From Nitrospinota bacterium (lineage in GTDB: Bacteria; JAUXIQ01): a stretch of 6,935 bases of DNA. Both the position numbers and the translations under genes were made by a program. Positions 1 through 4,875 of the stretch are shown here, one piece after another; position 1 is the first letter of the stretch, and each line of letters starts with the position of its first letter. Under the pieces are notes generated by a model. It was not told the origin of the DNA. It worked only from the letters and a program-made list of their open reading frames with translations, and did no database searches. Where the stretch lies: contig JAUXIQ010000101.1 in the NCBI GenBank assembly GCA_030620925.1, positions 1-6,935 on the forward strand, in the 5' to 3' direction.

Positions 1-90
1 GGGAGCAGGTAAGGAGACCTTGCCCAAGCTCCTTACCGGTCCCGTCCTCCGAACGGGACCACCCCGCAAAGCGAGACTCACTCCCCGGAG
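1..90. repeat. Two abutting perfect hairpins inside a possible closing stem
   Basis: GGTAAGGAG (8-16) pairs perfectly with CTCCTTACC (29-37). Directly next to it, GGTCCCGT (38-45) pairs perfectly with ACGGGACC (53-60) around a 7-nt loop. A tiny CGC/GCG stem (65-67/71-73) follows. GGGAG (1-5) can close the whole unit with CTCCC (81-85). No protein is recognisable in any frame, and the fold has no tRNA anticodon or T-arm. It could be a dispersed palindromic repeat or the end of a structured RNA that begins before the window. The pairings are seen directly; the identity is unknown. Confidence 0.5.
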
Positions 91-200
91 ATGTGTTATT
101 TGAATTATCGGCTGAACTAATCGGATAGTTTATATCCTATTTGATTATCCAAGGCGGGAAACGGCTTCATGGGTGGGTTGTTGATGATCCCGCAGAACGA

Positions 201-272
201 GGGATTTGCAAGGGCAGGCGAGATTCTTCACTCCGTCTCGCGTTCCGCGGAACTACGTTCAGAATGACAGGA
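201..272 (-). repeat. Dispersed repeat, minus-oriented copy of the element at 3791-3852
   Basis: Read on the minus strand, this stretch gives TCCTGTCATTCTGA, then a variable palindromic middle around CCGCGG, then GAAGAATCTCGCCTGCCC. The same two flanks occur on the plus strand at 3791-3852, with a different hairpin middle. Conserved ends with a variable palindromic centre are typical of small non-autonomous, REP-like intergenic repeats. Confidence 0.75.
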
Positions 273-282
273 ATGCGGAAGA

Positions 283-314
283 GGGGTATCCCGCGTACAG
301 CGGGACCGTACCCC
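283..314. repeat. Hairpin with 12 bp and one bulge
   Basis: GGGGTA (283-288) pairs with TACCCC (309-314) and TCCCGC (289-294) pairs with GCGGGA (300-305). Bases CCG (306-308) are bulged and the loop is GTACA. It lies directly beyond the 201-272 repeat and may be part of the same composite element. No T-run follows, so it is not an obvious intrinsic terminator. Confidence 0.5.
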
Positions 315-384
315 TGCCATGGTCGCGCCTGGAAGGCGATCCTGTGGCAGGTGTTTTGGGCGGCGACCCCGCGGGGCGCGAGAG

Positions 385-402
385 CACAGCATTGATGCTG
401 TG
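385..402. repeat. Short perfect inverted repeat
   Basis: CACAGCAT (385-392) and ATGCTGTG (395-402) are exact inverted repeats separated by 2 nt. It sits just before the terminator-like element at 413-478. Its function is unknown; it could be a protein-binding site or part of the repeat cluster. Confidence 0.4.
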
Positions 403-412
403 AGCAGCAGTC

Positions 413-478
413 AAAAAAGTTTTTGGAAGAGGGTATGGGGGGAACCTTTATACAAAAAGGTTCCCCCATAGATTTTTC
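413..478 (+). terminator. Terminator-like palindromic element related to the insert in dnaE
   Basis: The element begins AAAAAAGTTTTTGG. Its core stem pairs GGGGAACCTTT-type bases (438-449) with the complementary arm at 456-467, about 12 bp. TAT/ATA (434-436/468-470) extends it past one bulged G. A T-rich run (471-481) follows, so it fits a rho-independent terminator for transcripts entering from upstream. It also shares its leading A6GTT, the following G-rich spacer and the GGGGG-AACC...GGTT-CCCCC core with the element at 3161-3241. It is therefore probably a mobile repeat that can act as a terminator. Confidence 0.65.
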
Positions 479-517
479 TTTTGTCCCTTTTTCTCGCTTT
501 TCCTTGTCTATCATTCC

Positions 518-546
518 TTGATTTTCGTATTTTCTTCGCTTATAAT
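518..546 (+). promoter_or_regulatory. Sigma70-type promoter for dnaE
   Basis: TTGATT (518-523) acts as the -35 box, followed by a 17-bp spacer and a perfect TATAAT -10 box (541-546). Transcription would start near 553. An ATG at 559 would then lie almost at the 5' end with no ribosome site, which favours the start at 595. No LexA/SOS-box palindrome was recognised around it. Confidence 0.7.
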
Positions 547-585
547 GGCTAATGGTAGTTGTGTTTTGTCTGGAAACGTGCCGGC

Positions 586-590
586 GGAGG
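586..590 (+). promoter_or_regulatory. Ribosome binding site that fixes the dnaE start
   Basis: GGAGG sits 4 nt before ATG 595. The alternative in-frame ATG at 559 has no purine-rich site and would add 12 residues of non-family sequence before the conserved N-terminal 'FVHLHCHSNYSLLEG' motif. Confidence 0.7.
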
Positions 591-594
591 AAAG

Positions 595-3500
595 ATGGGA
601 CAGGATTTCGTGCATCTGCACTGCCACAGCAACTATTCGCTGTTAGAAGGTGCAAACAAGATACAGGCGCTGCTGGACGCCGCCGCGGAAGCGGGTATGG
701 AAGCGTTAGCCGTCACTGATACCAATGCCCTCTACGGCGCTGTTGAATTCCACAAAGCCGCCCGTGAGCGGGGGATAAAACCCATCTTCGGCGCGGAGGT
801 GGACGACCCCGAAACGGGTCGTAAAGCGGTGCTCCTGGCCAGGGATCGGAAAGGATATTCCGCACTCTGCCGGGTCATCACCGCCCGCCGGCTCGACGAA
901 AACTTCTCCCTGGAAGATGCACTGGCGGATGAGAGAGCGGGCCTGTTCATCCTGAGCGCGGAGCCAGAGCTTCTGCGCACTCTCATGGATAAACGGGGCA
1001 AAGAGGGGCTCCGCGTGGAGCTGTCCGCTTGCTCCCCGGGCGGAATGAGGGAGCTGGCCCGTTTCGCAAATGAGAACGGCCTCCCGGCGGCGGTGACCAA
1101 CGATGTCCATTTCGCCCGCGGGGAAGGCTTCCGAATCCACAAGGTGCTGGCCGCCATCCGGGAGAACGCCACCATACACGGCGTCAATGCCGACAAACTG
1201 TGCAGCCCGGAATCCTGGCTCAAACCGCCTGACTTCATGGCGCGGATCGCCGGTGAATATCCCGAAGCCCTGGCGGAGACGGCGCGGATAGCCGAAGCGT
1301 GCAGCGTAGAGCTGGAGCTGGGCGTCAACAGGTTCCCCGCCTACCCGCTGCCGCCGGGGGAGACACCCTTCTCTTACCTGTGGAAAGTCTGTTTCCGGGG
1401 CCTGAGCGAGCGCTACCGGCCCATCACGCCGGAAGCAGTGCGCCGATTGGAGATGGAGCTTGATACCATCCGGAAGTTGGGCTACGCCGAGTATTTCCTG
1501 GTGGTATGGGATATCGTGGAGAAAGCCAAAGAGCTGGGCATCCCCACCGTGGGCCGCGGCTCGGCGGCTAACAGCATCGTCTCCTACGTCCTGGGCGCGA
1601 CGCACGTGGACCCCTTGGAACACGACCTTTATTTCGAGCGTTTCCTGAACCCGGAACGGGTGAGCCCCCCGGATATAGACCTGGATTTCTGCTGGCGGCG
1701 GCGGGACGAGATACTGGAATACGTCTACGAGCGTTACGGCGAGGACAGGGTGGCCATGATAGCCACCATCAACAGGTTCTCCGCCCGCTCGGCGGTGAGG
1801 GATGTCGCCAGGGCCATGGGGATGCCCCAATCCGAGGTGACCGCCTTCACCCGCCGGTTACCACACGTGGCGGTCTCCGCCATCGAGAAAGCAGTGGAGA
1901 CACTGCCAGAATCCCGCGACCTGCCCCTGCACAGGGAGCCTTATAAGACCATACTGGAGATCGCTGCCGCTATGGACCGCTACCCACGCCACCTGGGCGT
2001 GCACACCGGCGGCATGATCATTACCCCCGGCCCGCTCACCGATTACGTCCCCCTCCAGCGGGCGGCCAAAGGGCTGGTGGTTACCCAGTGCGATATGTAC
2101 GCCGCCGAGGACATGGGTCTCATCAAAATAGACCTGCTGGGCCAGCGCTCCCTCTCCGTCATCGCCGACACCCTGATCGACATAAAAGAAAAGGGGGTGG
2201 AGCCGGAGATGGCCCACCACCGCCTCATAAGCGACCCCGATACGCTGCGCCTCATGCGGAAGGGAAAGAGCATGGGCTGTTTCTACATCGAGTCGCCGGG
2301 TATGCGCAGCCTCATGATCAAGCTCAGGGTGGAGGATTTCCCCACGCTGGTAGCGGCAAGCTCTGTCATCCGGCCCGGCCCCGCCGACAGCGGCATGATG
2401 CGCCGTTTCATCGACCGCCACAACGGCCGTGAGGAGATCGTCTATCCGCATCCGACCATGCGTTTCCTGGAGGAGACGCACGGAGTGATGATCTACCAGG
2501 AGGACGTCATGCGCGTGGTACGGGAGGTGGCGGGCATGAGCCTGAGTGAGGCGGACTCCATACGGCGGGCCATGAGCTTCAAGGGTTCGCCGGAAAAAGT
2601 GCTGGCGCTGAAGAAGCGGTTCATGGAAGGGGCGGGCGGAAAGGGCGTGGAGGAAGAAACGGCCGAAGAGATATGGCGGCAGGTAAAGAGCTTCGCCGGC
2701 TACGCCTTCTGCAAGGCCCACAGCGCCTCTTACGCCCAGGTCTCTTTCGAGGCCGCATACCTGAAGGCGCATCACCCGGCGGAGTTCATGGCCGCGGTGC
2801 TATCCAACGGGGGCGGGTTCTACCCGGCGTTCGCTTACGTGGAGGAGGCGCGGCGCATGGGGCTCGCCATACTGCCGTCGGACGTGAACCGCAGCGAGCG
2901 CCGCTACATCGCCGAAGGGGAAGGCATACGCCTGGGTCTCATGTCGGTGCGAGACCTCACCCGGAAGGCCGTCGATTCCCTGCTGGAGGCTCGAAAGGAA
3001 GGCCGTTTCGTCTCGCCCACCGATTTCTGCCGCCGGGTGGACATCACCCTGAAGGAGGCGCAGAACCTGGTCCTCTGCGGCGCATTGGACTGCTTTGAAT
3101 TCACCCGCCCCGAGCTGATGTGGAAACTGGAGCTGTTCTGGTCCGATAATGGTCATGGCGAAAAAAGTTTGGGAAGGGGGGCCGGGGGAGAACCCTTTTT
3201 AAAGGGTTTCCCCCGGAAAGGGATCCGGGGAGAACTTTTTTTAATGAGTGCTCTCAAGGAGAAACCTTCCGCCATAGTGCCCCGTGTGCCCGACTATTCG
3301 TGGGAGAAGAAGCTGGCCCTGGAGCGGGAGATACTCGGTTTCGAGGTCTCCGTTCATCCCATGACTCTATACCGGGACGCCCTGAAGGATGAGGGACTCA
3401 TATCTGCCGGGGATATACCCAAACACGCGGGGAAGAGGGTGCGCGTGGCGGGGACCATGGTCACCAACCGGCGGGTGCGTCTCAAGGGGCGGGAGGAATA

Positions 3501-3711
3501 TATGAAGTTCGTCACCCTCCACGACGAGACGGATATCTTCGAGGCGACGCTTTTTCCCGCCGCCTACCAGAAATACGGCCACCTGCTGGTCACCCGCGGG
3601 CCTTACATCATCACCGGCCTGGTGGAGGAGGATTACGGCTACTGCACGATTACCGTGAACCCCGGAGAGCGGGGAGTGGAGCTTATAGGCCCCGATGCGC
3701 CCCCGCCCTGA
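595..3711 (+). CDS. dnaE: DNA polymerase III alpha-family protein, probable error-prone DnaE2/ImuC type
   Basis: This is a 1038-residue C-family DNA polymerase that adds nucleotides to a primed template. Domains in order: a PHP domain with HLHCHS at residues 7-12; the polymerase core with GRGSAA (320-325), the catalytic PDIDLDF (D360, D362) and the third aspartate in KIDLLG (D513); RPGPADSG from 593; YAFCKAHSASYA from 703; a helix-hairpin-helix segment near 780-840; and an OB fold near 945-1015. It ends after the OB fold, so it lacks the tau-binding tail of replicative DnaE. The PHP motif reads TDTN (41-44) where metal-binding PHP proteins have TDH, so the PHP domain is probably not an active nuclease. 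Its length and the missing tail fit the lesion-bypass DnaE2/ImuC group. No imuA/imuB partner is visible in the window. Residues of about 856-883 come from a palindromic repeat. The polymerase family is certain; the DnaE2 subclass is inferred. Confidence 0.93.
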   Translation: MGQDFVHLHCHSNYSLLEGANKIQALLDAAAEAGMEALAVTDTNALYGAVEFHKAARERGIKPIFGAEVDDPETGRKAVLLARDRKGYSALCRVITARRLDENFSLEDALADERAGLFILSAEPELLRTLMDKRGKEGLRVELSACSPGGMRELARFANENGLPAAVTNDVHFARGEGFRIHKVLAAIRENATIHGVNADKLCSPESWLKPPDFMARIAGEYPEALAETARIAEACSVELELGVNRFPAYPLPPGETPFSYLWKVCFRGLSERYRPITPEAVRRLEMELDTIRKLGYAEYFLVVWDIVEKAKELGIPTVGRGSAANSIVSYVLGATHVDPLEHDLYFERFLNPERVSPPDIDLDFCWRRRDEILEYVYERYGEDRVAMIATINRFSARSAVRDVARAMGMPQSEVTAFTRRLPHVAVSAIEKAVETLPESRDLPLHREPYKTILEIAAAMDRYPRHLGVHTGGMIITPGPLTDYVPLQRAAKGLVVTQCDMYAAEDMGLIKIDLLGQRSLSVIADTLIDIKEKGVEPEMAHHRLISDPDTLRLMRKGKSMGCFYIESPGMRSLMIKLRVEDFPTLVAASSVIRPGPADSGMMRRFIDRHNGREEIVYPHPTMRFLEETHGVMIYQEDVMRVVREVAGMSLSEADSIRRAMSFKGSPEKVLALKKRFMEGAGGKGVEEETAEEIWRQVKSFAGYAFCKAHSASYAQVSFEAAYLKAHHPAEFMAAVLSNGGGFYPAFAYVEEARRMGLAILPSDVNRSERRYIAEGEGIRLGLMSVRDLTRKAVDSLLEARKEGRFVSPTDFCRRVDITLKEAQNLVLCGALDCFEFTRPELMWKLELFWSDNGHGEKSLGRGAGGEPFLKGFPRKGIRGELFLMSALKEKPSAIVPRVPDYSWEKKLALEREILGFEVSVHPMTLYRDALKDEGLISAGDIPKHAGKRVRVAGTMVTNRRVRLKGREEYMKFVTLHDETDIFEATLFPAAYQKYGHLLVTRGPYIITGLVEEDYGYCTITVNPGERGVELIGPDAPPP
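3161..3241. repeat. Palindromic element inserted in frame within dnaE
   Basis: AAAAAAGTT (3161-3169) and AACTTTTTT (3233-3241) are exact terminal inverted repeats. Between them lies a near-perfect palindrome (3182-3216) pairing CCGGGGGA with TCCCCCGG and CCCTTT with AAAGGG. A competing stem pairs CCCCGG (3211-3216) with CCGGGG (3225-3230) ahead of a T7 run. It is open in the dnaE frame and encodes about 28 Gly/Lys/Arg-rich residues (856-883), in the linker between the helix-hairpin-helix and OB regions. It resembles the element at 413-478. In mRNA it could act as a weak internal terminator. Confidence 0.75.
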
Positions 3712-3731
3712 TGGGCGATAGGTGGTTTGGT

Positions 3732-3784
3732 GTAGGGGCGTATTGCATACGCCCCACTAGGGCGGGTTTCAAACCCGCCCCTAC
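3732..3784. repeat. Double hairpin repeat of the GTAGGGGCG type
   Basis: GGGGCGTAT (3735-3743) pairs perfectly with ATACGCCCC (3747-3755). Next to it, GGGCGGGTT (3760-3768) pairs with AACCCGCCC (3772-3780). The outer ends GTAGGGGCG and CGCCCCTAC are also complementary, so the whole unit forms a cruciform-like element. The second hairpin, read on the minus strand, matches the copy at 4104-4131 almost base for base. It starts 20 nt after the dnaE stop. Confidence 0.8.
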
Positions 3785-3790
3785 GCAGCA

Positions 3791-3852
3791 TCCTGTCATT
3801 CTGAGTCCCGCGGTTAGCGGGACGAAGAATCTCGCCTGCCCTGGCAAACCCG
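3791..3852 (+). repeat. Dispersed repeat, plus-oriented copy of the element at 201-272
   Basis: It begins TCCTGTCATTCTGA and ends GAAGAATCTCGCCTGCCC, the same flanks seen on the minus strand at 201-272. The centre here is a hairpin, GTCCCGC (3804-3810) pairing with GCGGGAC (3816-3822). Both copies sit in intergenic DNA flanking dnaE, in opposite orientation. Confidence 0.75.
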
Positions 3853-3869
3853 CTTTCTTTTGCGCTTTC

Positions 3870-3916
3870 AAAATCCCCCTCCCCTTAATCCCCTCCCTCC
3901 AGTGGAGGGGAGATTT
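3870..3916. repeat. C-rich/G-rich palindromic repeat
   Basis: The C-rich arm TCCCCCTCCCCTTAATCCCC lies at 3874-3893. The element closes with GGAGGGGAGATTT (3904-3916), which is complementary to the AAATCCCCCTCC arm with one slip. The arm recurs in inverted form at 4021-4043. This kind of block is a familiar dispersed intergenic repeat in metagenome-derived bacterial genomes. Confidence 0.6.
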
Positions 3917-4020
3917 GTCGATTCGAAAGATTTCGGACCGATGAATCGTTAAATGAGTACGATAAGGGAGGTATTAGTTCTCCCTCCCCCTCGGCCCGCC
4001 TGCCGCGGGGCGTTCCGGTT

Positions 4021-4043
4021 GGGGAGGAATTAAGGTGGGGGTG
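4021..4043 (-). repeat. Inverted, diverged copy of the 3874-3897 arm
   Basis: GGGGAGGAATTAAGGTGGGG here is the reverse complement of the 3874-3897 arm with a few substitutions. A matching C-rich arm (CTCCCTCCCCC, 3979-3989) lies just upstream, so 3979-4043 is probably a whole diverged copy with GC-rich sequence in its middle. Confidence 0.5.
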
Positions 4044-4103
4044 AATACAATAAATTGATCGCGTTCCCGCGTGCCGGGGGATGCCGCTCCTACCGGATCT
4101 AGC

Positions 4104-4131
4104 GTAGGGGCGGGTTTGAAACCCGCCCTAC
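4104..4131 (-). repeat. GTAGGGGCGGG hairpin, inverted copy of 3758-3784
   Basis: GTAGGGGCGGGTTTG is followed directly by AAACCCGCCCTAC, giving a stem of about 9 bp. Compared with the reverse complement of the hairpin at 3758-3784, I count one mismatch in 28 positions. Confidence 0.75.
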
Positions 4132-4269
4132 AATCGATATGCATCATTACCCACAACCCTTTAGGGCAAACCCAATGACCCCACAAACATAATTTAGCAG
4201 AAACGCCGGCAAACGTAGGGCCGAGCGCCCGCGCAGAACCCGTGTCGGGGCAACGGTTACTTTTTTTTG

Positions 4270-4298
4270 TTGACAGGATGGTTACGTTATATTATTTT
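4270..4298 (+). promoter_or_regulatory. Promoter for the MarR-permease unit
   Basis: A perfect TTGACA -35 box (4270-4275) is followed after 17 bp by TATTTT (4293-4298), a 4/6 match to the -10 consensus. The surroundings change sharply from GC-rich repeats to AT-rich DNA, as expected of a promoter. The palindrome at 4297-4318 overlaps the end of the -10 box and the likely start site, so a repressor bound there would block it. Confidence 0.6.
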
Positions 4299-4318
4299 GA
4301 ATATACAAATATATGTAA
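4297..4318. promoter_or_regulatory. Candidate MarR operator, 22-bp imperfect palindrome
   Basis: Half-sites ATATA (4301-4305) and TATAT (4310-4314) are separated by 4 bp and flanked symmetrically by TT (4297-4298) and AA (4317-4318), giving 14 of 22 symmetric positions. The size and AT-rich symmetry fit the sites used by MarR dimers, and the position over the transcription start fits autorepression. AT-rich DNA gives palindromes easily, so this is a candidate only. Confidence 0.4.
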
Positions 4319-4326
4319 TCCTTATA

Positions 4327-4341
4327 ATTTGGTTTCCAAAT
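4327..4341. promoter_or_regulatory. Perfect 6+3+6 inverted repeat in the marR leader
   Basis: ATTTGG (4327-4332) and CCAAAT (4336-4341) are exact inverted repeats around TTT. It lies between the promoter and the GGGGG ribosome site (4346-4350) of the MarR gene. It could be a second operator or a small leader hairpin. Confidence 0.4.
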
Positions 4342-4360
4342 AAAAGGGGGCAGTTCATAA

Positions 4361-4819
4361 ATGGGTAAAGTCGAAGACCATGCGGATAGACTCCAGAAAA
4401 CGTTAAAGCATTTCATCCGTAGCCACCAGTTTCGAGACCGCAACGAGATGAGCCCCTTCGGAGTTACTGTTACCCAGTGTTACGCCCTTGACGCTCTGGG
4501 GGACAGCGGCAGCCTGACCATGAGCGAGCTGGCGGAGAAGATGTACCTCACCACTCCAACCATGACCGGCGTGGTGGAGGAACTGGTGAAGAAAGGGTTA
4601 ACGGAAAGAAAGTTCGACCAGCGGGACAGGCGGTTGATCCGTGTGGCCCTGACCCCCAAAGGGCTGGAAGTCTACGACCAGATCAGGGGTACGCTGCTGA
4701 ACAGATACAAGGATATTCTCAGGAGACTCAAACTTTCCGGTAGGGACGTGGACAAGGTCATCAGCGTGCTCAATGTGCTGACCGCTGATCCCGGGGAAAG
4801 TTGCGCCGAGTGTAAATAA
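4361..4819 (+). CDS. MarR-family transcriptional regulator
   Basis: This 152-residue protein has the usual MarR length and layout: a helical dimer region (about 1-45), a winged helix with SLTMSELAEKMYLTTPTMTG (51-70) as the DNA-reading part, the wing with the DQRDRR signature (86-91), and C-terminal dimer helices. MarR proteins are usually dimeric repressors released by a small ligand or by thiol chemistry. It has three cysteines: C40 in the first helical region and C148/C151, which form a CAEC motif at the extreme C-terminus. That pattern would suit sensing of a soft metal(loid) or oxidant, which is inference. A GGGGG site 10 nt upstream supports the ATG. The permease starts 56 nt after its stop, with no terminator seen between, so the two are probably one operon. 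Confidence 0.93.
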   Translation: MGKVEDHADRLQKTLKHFIRSHQFRDRNEMSPFGVTVTQCYALDALGDSGSLTMSELAEKMYLTTPTMTGVVEELVKKGLTERKFDQRDRRLIRVALTPKGLEVYDQIRGTLLNRYKDILRRLKLSGRDVDKVISVLNVLTADPGESCAECK

Positions 4820-4860
4820 CGCCGCACACAGGGAAGTGGACTTTTTACATACGCCTTTCA

Positions 4861-4868
4861 GAAGGAGA
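4861..4868 (+). promoter_or_regulatory. Strong ribosome binding site of the permease
   Basis: GAAGGAGA is near the ideal Shine-Dalgarno sequence, 7 nt before ATG 4876. A strong start here, and none before the internal ATG at 5107, shows that translation is meant to begin at 4876 and pass the TGA at 5074. Confidence 0.75.
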
Positions 4869-4875
4869 TTAGAAA

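Larger units (their letters stand above)
91..517. other. Non-coding, repeat-rich gap upstream of dnaE
   Basis: No frame here encodes a recognisable protein; the short open frames are low-complexity translations of repeats. The stretch holds the repeat copy at 201-272, hairpins at 283-314 and 385-402, and the terminator-like element at 413-478, all listed separately. A minor stem GGATA/TATCC lies at 122-136. Confidence 0.6.
3712..4269. other. Repeat-rich non-coding gap between dnaE and the MarR gene
   Basis: No credible protein is encoded on either strand; the short open frames follow the repeats. The gap contains paired hairpins at 3732-3784, the repeat at 3791-3852, C-rich/G-rich blocks at 3870-3916 and 4021-4043, and another hairpin at 4104-4131. 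Bases 4132-4260 show nothing recognisable beyond a T-rich run near 4261-4268. No classical T-tailed terminator follows dnaE; the 3732-3784 hairpins may serve. Confidence 0.65.

Noticed and set aside
1-90. tRNA (including tRNA-Sec, given the Sec gene)
   Set aside because: There is no anticodon arm, no T-arm motif and no discriminator/CCA layout on either strand, despite the possible closing stem.
559-594. dnaE start at ATG 559
   Set aside because: It lies only a few bases after the predicted transcript start, has no ribosome site, and adds 12 residues unlike the family. ATG 595 has GGAGG upstream.
167-655. Minus-strand and alternative-frame open frames in 141-655 and 3683-4186
   Set aside because: Their translations follow palindromic repeats, match no family, and have no ribosome sites or promoters.
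706-3156. Long minus-strand open frames opposite dnaE (such as 706-1830 and 1858-2775)
   Set aside because: They are shadows of a GC-rich coding strand, with His/Arg/Gly-rich compositions and no recognisable domains.
3160-3168. A6G run at the dnaE insert as a programmed -1 frameshift site like dnaX
   Set aside because: The heptamer A AAA AAG is not in the correct phase with the dnaE codons (GAA AAA AGT), and the zero frame stays open to the proper end.
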